A stretch of DNA of 10,207 nt from an uncultured Clostridium sp. (GCA_946497585.1 CAMMLF010000059.1:1-10207); one strand, 5' to 3'. Shown: positions 1-6,371, numbered from the stretch's first letter. Program-made: numbers and translations. Notes: a model not told the origin generated them from the sequence alone.

Positions 1-3
1 AGT

Positions 4-266
4 TAGGTACTCCTTTTTACGTTGGGGACGGTCCTTTTCGAAAAATTTATGTTCAAAAAAAATCACAATATATGTTCTTGACATTTCAGTGAGCGTAGCA
101 GCGTGAGTATATTAAATAACTCTAAGTAAAACTGCGCAGCGTAACGTGCAAGCTGGAGCGAACAGCGACTCGCGTGGCGAAATGGGAAAGAATATATATT
201 GTGATTTGTAAATAAACAATTATTTTTTACGAAAAGGACCGTCCCCAAAGTAAAAAGAAGTACCTA
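4..266. repeat. Long nested palindromic element, copy A (MITE/REP-like)
   Basis: Bases 4-40 are the inverted complement of 230-266 with two mismatches. The part at 22-40/230-248 is a perfect 19-bp arm containing GGGGACGGTCC. Inside it a second inverted repeat (60-73 with 194-207, 14 bp perfect, continuing imperfectly to about 89 and 178) begins AATCACAATATAT. The core at about 86-180 is much richer in GC than its surroundings and contains GCGTAACGTGC and GGCGAAATG. There is no credible gene inside. The core and inner ends recur inverted at 1975-2155. A non-autonomous mobile or REP-type element is the best description. GGGGACGGTCC-like palindromes resemble repeats linked to REP-associated Y1 transposases in other bacteria, but that link is from memory and no transposase is present here. 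Confidence 0.8.
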
Positions 267-283
267 TTTAATAGGTACTTCCT
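252..283 (-). terminator. Intrinsic terminator of rny, near-symmetrical
   Basis: GAAGTACCTA (257-266) pairs with TAGGTACTTC (272-281) around a 5-nt loop. On the minus strand the stem is followed by TTTTTAC, and it begins just past the rny stop codon. The plus-strand reading also ends in CTTTTTAG, so it may work both ways. Its distal arm is also part of the outer arm of palindromic element A, so the stem could alternatively pair with 4-13. Confidence 0.8.
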
Positions 284-292
284 TTTTAGAGT

Positions 293-1834
293 TTATTTTG
301 CATAATCAATTACTCTTTTTTCTCTAATCATATTAATTTTTATTTGTCCTGGGTATTCCATTTCATTTTCAACCTTTTCTGCAATTTTTCTAGCCATAAT
401 AGTCATTTCATCATCAGAAATTCTTTCTGGTTTAACTATTATTCTAATTTCTCTACCTGCTTGTATTGCATAAGATTTTTCAACTCCATCAAATGAATCC
501 GCAATTGATTCAAGTTGTTCCAATCTTTTGATATAAGCATCTAGAGTTTCTCTTCTTGCTCCAGGTCTTGATGCTGATATAGCGTCCGCTGCTTGTACTA
601 AATATGCTTCTGGTGTTTGTGGTTCTACATCACCATGATGAGCTTGTACGGCATTTATTACTTTTGGATCTTCTTTATACTTTTTAAGAATTTCCACACC
701 TATTTCTACGTGTGTTCCTTCCATATCATGGTCTAAAGCTTTTCCTATATCATGAAGTAAGCCTGCACGTCTTGCAAGTTTTGTGTCTAATCCTAACTCA
801 TCTGCCATAATTCTAGCAAGGTTTGAAACCTCTATAGAATGATTTAGCACATTTTGACCATAGCTTGTTCTATATTTAAGCTTTCCAAGTAGTTTTATTA
901 TATCAGGATGAAGATTTAGTACTCCAGTTTCCATAGCGGCCCTTTCGCCTTCTTCTTTAATGGTTTTTGTAACTTCTTCTTTCGCCTTTTCAACCATTTC
1001 CTCTATTTTTGCTGGATGAATTCTTCCGTCATCAATTAGTTTTTGAAGTGCAATTTTTGCTACTTCTCTTCTAAGTGGATCAAATCCTGAAATAACAACA
1101 GCTTCAGGTGTATCATCTATTACGAAATCTACCCCAGTAAGAGTTTCTAAAGCTTTTATATTTCTACCTTCTCTACCAATTATTCTACCTTTCATATCAT
1201 CATTTGGAAGAGCAACTATTGAAACAGTTGATTCTGAAGTATGGTCTGCTGCACATTTTTGTATAGCATATGTGATGACATTTTTAGCTGTTTCATCAGA
1301 CTTTTCTTTTATGTCCTCCTCCATCTTCTTAATTCTTTCAACCTTTTCAGTTGTTAACTTTTCATCAACTTTAGCTAATAGTTGTTGTTTTGCTTCATCA
1401 ACAGATAATCTAGCAATTCTTTCTAACTCATCTAATTGTGAGTCTTTAAGTTTTTGTACTTCGTCTTTTTCTTTTTCGATTTCATCTTCTCTCCTATTTA
1501 ATTGCTTTTCTCTTTGCTCTGCTGAATAAAGCTTCTTTTCAAGATTTTCTTCTTTTTGTAATAATCTCTTTTCTTGTAATTGAATATCACTTCTTCTCTC
1601 TCTAATCTCTTCTTCTAGTTCGTTTCTCGAATTAATAATTTGCTCTTTTGCCTTAACTATTTCTTCTTTTTTAGCATTTTCGGCTTCTTTTTGCGCATTA
1701 TCTAATATTCTTTGTGCCTCTTTTTCAGCACTTTGTATTTTAGATTCTGCTGATTTCTTTCTTACTATATATCCTATAAATGAAAAAATCACTGCTGAGA
1801 CTAGAAAGACTATGATATACATTGCAATTTCCAT
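293..1834 (-). CDS. rny: Ribonuclease Y
   Basis: RNase Y is the membrane-anchored endoribonuclease that starts bulk mRNA decay in Bacillota. The 513-aa product has the full family architecture: an N-terminal membrane helix (about 2-21), a long charged coiled coil (about 25-195), a KH RNA-binding domain with GRIIGREGRNIK (about 217-227) and an HD domain with LNHSIE and LLHDIGKALDHD (about 330-370), then AHHGD near 400. Length fits the ~520-aa family. An in-frame GTG at 1843 lies inside the ribosome binding site. The ATG at 1834 sits 6 nt after AGAGGTG, so I place the start there. It is transcribed alone from the promoter at 1907-1935 and ends at a terminator only about 10 bases after the stop. 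All catalytic HD residues appear intact. Confidence 0.96.
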   Translation of the reverse strand: MEIAMYIIVFLVSAVIFSFIGYIVRKKSAESKIQSAEKEAQRILDNAQKEAENAKKEEIVKAKEQIINSRNELEEEIRERRSDIQLQEKRLLQKEENLEKKLYSAEQREKQLNRREDEIEKEKDEVQKLKDSQLDELERIARLSVDEAKQQLLAKVDEKLTTEKVERIKKMEEDIKEKSDETAKNVITYAIQKCAADHTSESTVSIVALPNDDMKGRIIGREGRNIKALETLTGVDFVIDDTPEAVVISGFDPLRREVAKIALQKLIDDGRIHPAKIEEMVEKAKEEVTKTIKEEGERAAMETGVLNLHPDIIKLLGKLKYRTSYGQNVLNHSIEVSNLARIMADELGLDTKLARRAGLLHDIGKALDHDMEGTHVEIGVEILKKYKEDPKVINAVQAHHGDVEPQTPEAYLVQAADAISASRPGARRETLDAYIKRLEQLESIADSFDGVEKSYAIQAGREIRIIVKPERISDDEMTIMARKIAEKVENEMEYPGQIKINMIREKRVIDYAK

Positions 1835-1906
1835 ATCATACACCTCTTTCTATTAAATTTTCAATGTTCAAATATATATAATTTATAAATATATTCTTCC
1901 TTTATT

Positions 1907-1935
1907 ATTTTATTATTATTATGTGAATATGTCAA
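1907..1935 (-). promoter_or_regulatory. Sigma-A promoter of rny
   Basis: On the minus strand TTGACA (1930-1935) is separated by exactly 17 nt from TAAAAT (1907-1912). The predicted start near 1900 gives a leader of roughly 65 nt. This is a near-consensus housekeeping promoter. Confidence 0.75.
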
Positions 1936-1946
1936 GAGGCAAATGC

Positions 1947-1972
1947 AAAAAAGACCCGATTGGGTCTTTTTT
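1947..1972 (-). terminator. Bidirectional intrinsic terminator (end of xerD transcript)
   Basis: AAAAAAGACCC, the loop GATT and GGGTCTTTTTT form a perfect A-stem-U structure, symmetrical for both strands. It lies between the rny promoter and palindromic element B, so the xerD message would carry element B in its 3' untranslated region before stopping here. Confidence 0.85.
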
Positions 1973-1974
1973 AT

Positions 1975-2155
1975 GTTACAGTTCAGTAATATAAATATTC
2001 TTAAATACCAATATACATTCTCTCTCATTTCGCCGCGCGGGTCGCTATTCGCTTAAGGCAAAGCACGTTACGCTCCGCTCCTACGTCGCCTGCGCTCACT
2101 TGAAATGTTCGAGAACATATATTGTTTTTTTATAATATATTAACTGAACTGTAAC
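1975..2155. repeat. Long palindromic element, copy B (inverted relative to A)
   Basis: The outer arms are GTTACAGTTCAGT (1975-1987) and its exact complement at 2143-2155, continuing for about 6 more pairs if one base is bulged. Inner arms resemble each other imperfectly: CAATATACATTCTC near 2009 and, complemented, CAATATATGTTCTC near 2113-2126. The GC-rich core (about 2028-2105), read on the minus strand, shares with copy A the ordered blocks CATTTCA..GTGAGCG, GCGTAACGTGC, AGCGAC.CGCG.GGCGAAATG. Outer arms differ from those of A. The element lies in the xerD 3' untranslated region. No coding capacity is apparent. Confidence 0.78.
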
Positions 2156-2163
2156 TTTTTATA

Positions 2164-3045
2164 TTAAGCTCTAGGGTGAGCATTTTTGTAAATATCTTTT
2201 ATACCAGGATCTTGGAACTGTGCATATACTTGTGTTGAAGATATGTCTGAATGTCCAAGCATTGCCTGAATAGATTTTAGGTCTGCACCATTTTGTAAAA
2301 GATGTGTTGCAAATGAATGTCTTAAAACGTGTGGTGTAATGTCTTTTTCAATGTGAGCTTGTTCTTTGTAGTATTTAACTATTTTCCAAAAGCCTTGTCT
2401 TGTAAGTCTTGAGCCATTTACATTAACAAATAATGCTTTATTGCTTTCATCTTTAATTAATATAGGTCTAGCCTTGTCTATGTATTCTTTTAATGCTTTT
2501 TCAGCAAGTGCACCAAGAGGTATAGTTCTTGATTTTTTGCCATTTGAACAAGTAACTGTATCTTCATTAAAGTTTATATCATCTATATTTAAATCAATTA
2601 TTTCAGTAACCTTCATGCCTGTAGCATATGCAAATTCTAGCATTGCCTTATCTCTAGTTCCTTTTAAGTCAACATCTTTTGGTTGATCAAGTAATAATTC
2701 TACTTCGTCTGATGTAAGTACACAAGGAACTCTTTTTTCTATTTTAGGAGATTGTATTGAAACTGTAGGGTCATTTTTAGCTTTCTTTGTTCTAAGTAAA
2801 AATTGATAAAAAGACCTTATTGAAGCTAAGCTTCTTGAAGCTGTAGAAGTCTTTTTGCCCTCTTCTTGTAATTCTTTTAAATAATTTTTGATATCTTCTT
2901 CTTTTGCTTTTGCAAAATTGATGTTATTTTTCATCACATAGTCTCTAAATTGCATAATATCTCTTCTGTATGATTGTAGAGTATTATCCGACAATTTTTT
3001 ATCATTTTGTAAGAATTCTAAAAAAAGTTTAATCTGTTTATCCAT
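2164..3045 (-). CDS. xerD: Tyrosine recombinase XerD
   Basis: XerD/XerC recombinases resolve chromosome dimers at dif. The 293-aa product has the N-terminal SAM-like DNA-binding domain (about 1-90) and C-terminal catalytic domain. I see the hairpin Lys (NGKKSRTIPLG, 168-178), HVLRH (H239, R242), LGHSDIS (H265) and the nucleophile Y274 in STQVYAQF. The protein ends in NAHPRA, as XerD proteins do. Offsets to E. coli XerD residues are a constant few positions. One oddity is ATGMKVTEI at 141-149, which puts Lys145 where the family normally has its first catalytic Arg. The ATG follows GGGGAG by 6 nt. The spoIIM-xerD order is common in Clostridia. XerD is favoured over an integrase by length, context and C-terminus. 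Confidence 0.9.
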   Translation of the reverse strand: MDKQIKLFLEFLQNDKKLSDNTLQSYRRDIMQFRDYVMKNNINFAKAKEEDIKNYLKELQEEGKKTSTASRSLASIRSFYQFLLRTKKAKNDPTVSIQSPKIEKRVPCVLTSDEVELLLDQPKDVDLKGTRDKAMLEFAYATGMKVTEIIDLNIDDINFNEDTVTCSNGKKSRTIPLGALAEKALKEYIDKARPILIKDESNKALFVNVNGSRLTRQGFWKIVKYYKEQAHIEKDITPHVLRHSFATHLLQNGADLKSIQAMLGHSDISSTQVYAQFQDPGIKDIYKNAHPRA

Positions 3046-3097
3046 TTTTGCTCCCCTATTCTTATATATTTTTTAATTGTTTACTTAAACTTATTAT

Positions 3098-3126
3098 GTT
3101 ATATCAAATTATTTAGTAAAAGTAAA
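3098..3126 (-). promoter_or_regulatory. Possible sigma-A promoter of xerD
   Basis: On the minus strand TTTACT (3121-3126), a 17-nt spacer and TATAAC (3098-3103) lie about 55 bases before the xerD start. The match is moderate and the DNA is so AT-rich that chance is a real possibility. Confidence 0.35.
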
Positions 3127-3129
3127 GAC

Positions 3130-3174
3130 TTTTTATAAATAATTTACAATTAATTTTTTATAAATAGTTTACAA
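3130..3174. repeat. Tandem duplication of the spoIIM 3' end
   Basis: TTTTTATAAATAATTTACAA at 3130-3149 and TTTTTATAAATAGTTTACAA at 3155-3174 differ at one base and are offset by 25 bases. The second copy is the last codons and stop of spoIIM, so the first is a downstream duplicate of the gene's end. Confidence 0.7.
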
Positions 3175-3781
3175 CGCTTACAAGCAAATTACTACTTATG
3201 TATGTTTCAATCAATGACCCAATGGCCATTATTGCAAGCATTATAAGACAAAATACTGTGTGTCTAATTATTTCTAATTTTATATTTTCTTTTCTTCTAT
3301 CTTTCATTATTGATTTATATAGATTTATTCCGCTAACAGCTACTGCTAACATACACGGGATTAGAATTATATTATGTATTAACATAGATGACAGAACAAA
3401 AGCTATGCCTTTTCCTGTACCTAATGTCATAACAACTGATGAAATAGTGTATCCCATACAAAAGCCTTTGTACCCCACCATTCCATAAACAGCTGGTATA
3501 CCAATGACTGCTAAACTCATAAACCATAGAATAATTACTAAGAACAAATTGTTTCCGAACGAACTTTTTAATAGCTTAAAATAGTCTAGTTTTGAACCAT
3601 TTTTTAATTCTGTAATAAAAGTATTTATATAATTTGTTATCTCGGTTTCTTGCTCTTCAGAGGAATTATTTACTACAATTAGTCCAATAATTAATCCTAA
3701 TAAAAATATTATTATTAGAATAAAATATGTTCTTATATTTCTAGTTATATGTTCCTCTATAACTTTTTTTATATTTCTCAT
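3158..3781 (-). CDS. spoIIM: Stage II sporulation protein M
   Basis: SpoIIM is a membrane protein that, with SpoIID and SpoIIP, thins septal peptidoglycan and drives engulfment of the forespore. The 207-aa product is the usual size (about 210). It has a basic N-terminus, a membrane helix at about 18-38, a soluble stretch (39-75) with the LKNGS..DYFKLLKSSFGNN region, then several helices (about 78-101, 105-121, 125-155, 173-196). The WFMSLAVIGIPAVYGMVGYK region (86-105) and GYTISSV match the family pattern. The start is well set: AGGAGG lies 6 nt before the ATG. It lies upstream of xerD with a 112-bp gap. In the model sporulators it is mother-cell (sigma-E) controlled. I could not find a convincing sigma-E site here. 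Confidence 0.9.
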   Translation of the reverse strand: MRNIKKVIEEHITRNIRTYFILIIIFLLGLIIGLIVVNNSSEEQETEITNYINTFITELKNGSKLDYFKLLKSSFGNNLFLVIILWFMSLAVIGIPAVYGMVGYKGFCMGYTISSVVMTLGTGKGIAFVLSSMLIHNIILIPCMLAVAVSGINLYKSIMKDRRKENIKLEIIRHTVFCLIMLAIMAIGSLIETYISSNLLVSVVNYL

Positions 3782-3868
3782 TCTATTCCTCCTAATACAT
3801 AATATCTATGTAATAAATAGGAGAAATAGAACTTGTTTTGTTACAATTCACAGTTTACTAATTTGCTT

Positions 3869-3893
3869 TTAAGCTCCAAAATATGGAGCTTAA
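3869..3893 (-). terminator. Hairpin after endoQ, possible terminator without a U-tract
   Basis: TTAAGCTCC (3869-3877) pairs perfectly with GGAGCTTAA (3885-3893), loop 7 nt, five bases after the endoQ stop. On the minus strand the bases after the stem are AAGCAAATT, not a U-run, so termination would be weak. It may instead stabilise the 3' end. Confidence 0.4.
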
Positions 3894-3897
3894 GTTT

Positions 3898-5088
3898 CTA
3901 TCCTATTTGTACTTTTCCATATACTCCGCCACCACCGGCGTGTATATGCATTTGACCTTTTCTTGCGCCATCAATTATTTCTGCCTGCTTTGAACCTATT
4001 GCTGCTTCTATATCGTCTTTTGCGATTTTATGTAAAATTGTCATTTCTGTGCCAAAGTTTGATAATAGCTTTTCAATTGTTTTGCCACCCACACCTGGCA
4101 TAAATCCAAGTGGTATTTGATAATTATATTTTGGTCTAAAGCTTGGGCTTTTTGATTCTTGGTCTTTTATAATTTCAATTCTATCATAAACACCCATTGT
4201 AATATTTGTTCCACCACATTTGTCACAAACAGTTGCTGGTGGAGGCGTTTCAATAGAGCAGTTACAATCCTCGCAAAAACTTCTATTATATTTTCCTAGT
4301 TTAGGGTCAAGTCCATAGTTTGCTAAAATTTTTCTACCATTTTCCATTTTTATAGCTTTCATAATCTCTTTAAAGCTAATTTTATCTACTAATAATTTAT
4401 TGTATTCTCTAGCAATTTTTGGAAGTGAGTGTGCATCTGAGTTAGTTATAAAATTTTTATTTGCAAGCTCACTTATTTCATCAGCAATATATGTATCAGC
4501 ACTTAAGCCAAGTTCTACTGCAAATATTTTGTCATATTTTTCTTTGAAAATTCTTGATAATCTTTCTGTACAATTTCCATAATAACTTTTAAATGGAGTA
4601 AATATGTGAGCTGGTATTAATACTCCATTGTATTTTTCTACTATATCAATAAGCTCATACCCTGAAATGTCTGATTTTTGAGTACTTAGAGTAATATTAT
4701 GTATATGTTTTGACATTTCATTTGAAAAGCCTTTTATATCTTTTAAACTTGGAAAATAACATAGATTGTGTGCACATCCATGTTTTCCATCTTCTCTTGT
4801 TTCAGTTGTTTCAACTTCACTACCAAGTATTATACAAATTTTATCTTTGTATATTATTCCGCCATCTTCTATTTCATAGGCTTCACCTGTTTTTAAAAAA
4901 TTTTCTATATCTTCAATTACATAAGGAGATGCGCAGTCTATTATTCCTACAACATCTATTCCTTTTCTTTCAAAGCATTCTTTAGCAATATTTGCAAAGT
5001 TTAGTGACTTTGCTGCTGTTATTTTTATTGGTTTTCCATTTTCACTTCTTCCTATGTGTACGTGTAAATCTGCAAATATTTCGTTCAT
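3898..5088 (-). CDS. endoQ: Endonuclease Q (PHP-domain deaminated-base repair nuclease)
   Basis: EndoQ nicks DNA 5' of hypoxanthine, uracil or xanthine, starting repair of deaminated bases. The 396-aa product matches the family in size and order: a PHP metal-dependent domain with ADLHVHIG (H9, H11), IIDCASP (D51), GSEVETTETREDGKHGCAHN (90-108), IPAHIFTPF (H161) and TNSDAHSLP (D218, H220). A zinc finger follows, CEDCNC..CDKCGG (C272, C275, C288, C291), then a helix-hairpin-helix stretch GFMPGVGGKTIEKLL (328-342) and a glycine-rich tail. Older databases call such proteins helicase-like. The ATG follows AGAGGA by 8 nt. It begins 43 bp after the 128-aa gene with no terminator between, so they are probably co-transcribed. 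EndoQ is patchy among bacteria. Confidence 0.88.
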   Translation of the reverse strand: MNEIFADLHVHIGRSENGKPIKITAAKSLNFANIAKECFERKGIDVVGIIDCASPYVIEDIENFLKTGEAYEIEDGGIIYKDKICIILGSEVETTETREDGKHGCAHNLCYFPSLKDIKGFSNEMSKHIHNITLSTQKSDISGYELIDIVEKYNGVLIPAHIFTPFKSYYGNCTERLSRIFKEKYDKIFAVELGLSADTYIADEISELANKNFITNSDAHSLPKIAREYNKLLVDKISFKEIMKAIKMENGRKILANYGLDPKLGKYNRSFCEDCNCSIETPPPATVCDKCGGTNITMGVYDRIEIIKDQESKSPSFRPKYNYQIPLGFMPGVGGKTIEKLLSNFGTEMTILHKIAKDDIEAAIGSKQAEIIDGARKGQMHIHAGGGGVYGKVQIG

Positions 5089-5131
5089 TGTTTAGTCCTC
5101 TCTATTGTATATTTATAGTTTTTTTTATAAG

Positions 5132-5518
5132 TTATCTTCCATCGTCGTTGCTTCTATCTGACTCCTCTTTTTTGTCATATTGTGGATATTTGTCTTTATC
5201 TATCTGACTTTGTAATATATCATTTTGTGGATACTTTTCTTTATCTATCTGGCTTTGTAAAGTTTGTCCCATAGTTTGTCTTGAAGCTCCATCAACATCA
5301 GCCATTATGGAAGCTGCTAATTCTGCTGTATTTATGTCTTGATCTATAGCTATTGCCTGTTCGCCTTGTTCAACTCTAGCAATAGCTCTAGTGATATTAT
5401 CATAAGATGTTCCTGCATAGTTCATTCCTCTTCTTATATTATCTGATTCCTTACCTACAGGAGTATTTTGATTTAAGGCTGTGTTATATGGTTCAGCCGC
5501 AGTTTGTAAAGCATTCAT
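5132..5518 (-). CDS. Small uncharacterised protein with a 15-residue tandem repeat
   Basis: I do not recognise this family. The 128-aa product is soluble-looking, with no signal peptide or membrane segment. Residues 1-85 are Ala/Asn/Gln-rich and probably helical (AEPYNTALNQ, NITRAIARVEQGEQAIAIDQ). Two tandem copies of LQS QIDKxKYPQ follow at 87-101 and 102-116, and the tail (117-128) is acidic and polar. The start is the ATG at 5518, nine bases after AAGGA. An in-frame TTG at 5527 touches that ribosome binding site and is unlikely. It has its own promoter candidate at 5581-5609 and leads endoQ. This suggests shared expression but not necessarily shared function. Confidence 0.75.
   Translation of the reverse strand: MNALQTAAEPYNTALNQNTPVGKESDNIRRGMNYAGTSYDNITRAIARVEQGEQAIAIDQDINTAELAASIMADVDGASRQTMGQTLQSQIDKEKYPQNDILQSQIDKDKYPQYDKKEESDRSNDDGR
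5181..5270. repeat. 45-bp in-frame tandem repeat, two copies
   Basis: Copies at 5181-5225 and 5226-5270 both begin TGTGGATA and both contain TTTATCTATCTG and CTTTGTAA. The 45-bp period is exactly 15 codons and encodes the repeated LQSQID...YPQ unit of the 128-aa protein. The few differences show it is not a brand-new duplication. Confidence 0.85.
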
Positions 5519-5580
5519 ACTAATCAATCCTTATCTAATGTATTTAGGTTTTTAAAAGGCTACCCATAAACCTTTTTTGT

Positions 5581-5609
5581 TAAATAAAATTCGTTTTTCA
5601 TTAACTCAA
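5581..5609 (-). promoter_or_regulatory. Probable sigma-A promoter of the 128-aa gene and endoQ
   Basis: On the minus strand TTGAGT (5604-5609), a 17-nt spacer and TATTTA (5581-5586) precede a leader of about 55 nt. No other candidate in the 5519-5654 gap is as good. Confidence 0.45.
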
Positions 5610-5654
5610 AATAATATTGCACTATCCTTGTTGTATAAAGCTATTATTTAAAAT

Positions 5655-6215
5655 TCATACTTCTACTTTATCCATAAAGTTTACAAATCCTAAAAATTTA
5701 TCTAAATATCTATTATATTTTCCGTTTAAATTTCTATATTTTAAAAGTACTACCGCTTCATCAGTTTTAAATCCAACTCTTTCTGGTCTATTTAAAAGCA
5801 TACCGCCAAATTGATCTGTAAGCTCTATTATGTCACTCTCAGGTTCTCTATTTTCTGCAATTGTATATCTATTTACGCCTTCACATATTCTGCAAAAACG
5901 CTCATCAAAACCAAGCTTAGCTAAATACTCTGCTCCTCTTTTAGCATAACTTCTTATATCATCTAAATCAGTAGCATTTTCTTTTTTCATGCAATCACAT
6001 AAAAGCCTAGCTGTAATAACTAAGTTATCGTCAATATTCTCTTCCGGATAATTTTTATGTAAATAATCTAAGAAAAGCTTAGTAATAAGCGTTTTAAATA
6101 TAACTGTATTATCATAAAAAATCCCTGTTTTCTTTTTTAAATAATACATTATCTCCATTTTTTTAAGCCAGTCTTTTTCCCCTAGCATATAAGACGCAAA
6201 TGTTTCTCCTCCCAT
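5655..6215 (-). CDS. Degenerate HD-GYP/HD-domain-like protein
   Basis: The 186-aa product reads like an HD-GYP/HDc domain that has lost its metal site. Residues 67-78 (ITARLLCDCMKK) align by eye with the usual LLHDIGK, with Cys73 in place of His. The HHE position appears as EGVNRYT (112-118). The segment IIELTDQFGGMLLNRPERVG (129-148) and TDEAVVLL..NGKYN follow the classic D-x-F-D..RPYR...EEA pattern. An N-terminal helical stretch (about 13-55) precedes it. The start is the ATG at 6215, 7 nt after AGGAGG. A longer TTG start at 6305 would run through the promoter. It is transcribed alone. Inference: a non-catalytic binding or regulatory protein. The family assignment is mine by pattern and moderately sure. 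Confidence 0.72.
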   Translation of the reverse strand: MGGETFASYMLGEKDWLKKMEIMYYLKKKTGIFYDNTVIFKTLITKLFLDYLHKNYPEENIDDNLVITARLLCDCMKKENATDLDDIRSYAKRGAEYLAKLGFDERFCRICEGVNRYTIAENREPESDIIELTDQFGGMLLNRPERVGFKTDEAVVLLKYRNLNGKYNRYLDKFLGFVNFMDKVEV

Positions 6216-6239
6216 TTTGCTTCCTCCTCTTTGGTTTAA

Positions 6240-6268
6240 ATTATATTTCAATATGTAAACTTTTTCAA
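6240..6268 (-). promoter_or_regulatory. Sigma-A promoter of the HD-like gene
   Basis: On the minus strand TTGAAA (6263-6268), a 17-nt spacer and consensus TATAAT (6240-6245) give a start near 6233, just before the AGGAGG ribosome binding site. This also settles the gene start at 6215 rather than further upstream. Confidence 0.75.
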
Positions 6269-6304
6269 TCTTTGTAACAGAAATGTAATATTTAAATTTT
6301 AACA

Positions 6305-6346
6305 AATAGTTACTCCGCTCGCTAAAAGCTCCGGAACATATATTGT
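6305..6346 (-). repeat. Decayed end of the A/B palindromic element family (copy C)
   Basis: On the minus strand it begins ACAATATATGTTC, identical to the inner end of copy B, then passes into GC-rich CGGAGC...GCGAGCGGAG.TAAC. This resembles the first core blocks of B (GGAGCGGAGCGTAAC). The other half of the element is missing. It lies between tmcAL's 3' end and the next gene's promoter. Confidence 0.55.
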
Positions 6347-6371
6347 AGCTTAAAAAACGAAATTTAAGCTA
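6346..6371 (-). terminator. Hairpin after tmcAL, possible terminator lacking a U-tract
   Basis: TAGCTTAAA (6346-6354) pairs with TTTAAGCTA (6363-6371), loop 8 nt, about 10 bases after the tmcAL stop. The minus-strand continuation is CAATATATG, the end of repeat C, so a normal U-run is absent. It may have been displaced by the repeat. Confidence 0.35.

Noticed and set aside
86..180. tRNA or other known small RNA gene in the GC-rich core
   Set aside because: No cloverleaf, anticodon arm or GGTTCRA motif could be found. The only pairing is that of the repeat itself.
63..248. 61-codon minus-strand reading frame within the palindromic element
   Set aside because: It lies wholly inside the inverted repeats, has no ribosome binding site, and its sequence follows the repeat rather than codon structure.
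3130..3174. CRISPR-like repeats
   Set aside because: There are only two units with a 5-base gap. One overlaps the end of spoIIM, and there are no spacers or cas genes.
3794..3830. Sigma-E type promoter (CATAGATA) before spoIIM
   Set aside because: The -10 does not fit the CATA-nnn-T pattern well and no matching -35 was found at proper spacing. Expectation from B. subtilis is not evidence here.
4710..5207. Plus-strand reading frames rich in Leu/Phe opposite endoQ
   Set aside because: They are antisense shadows of a well-supported gene. The low-complexity hydrophobic content comes from reading AT-rich coding DNA backwards.
5519..5600. Riboswitch (for example cyclic di-GMP) in the leader of the 128-aa gene
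   Set aside because: Only a 6-bp AGGTTT/AAACCT pairing with a long loop is visible. None of the conserved riboswitch core motifs is present.
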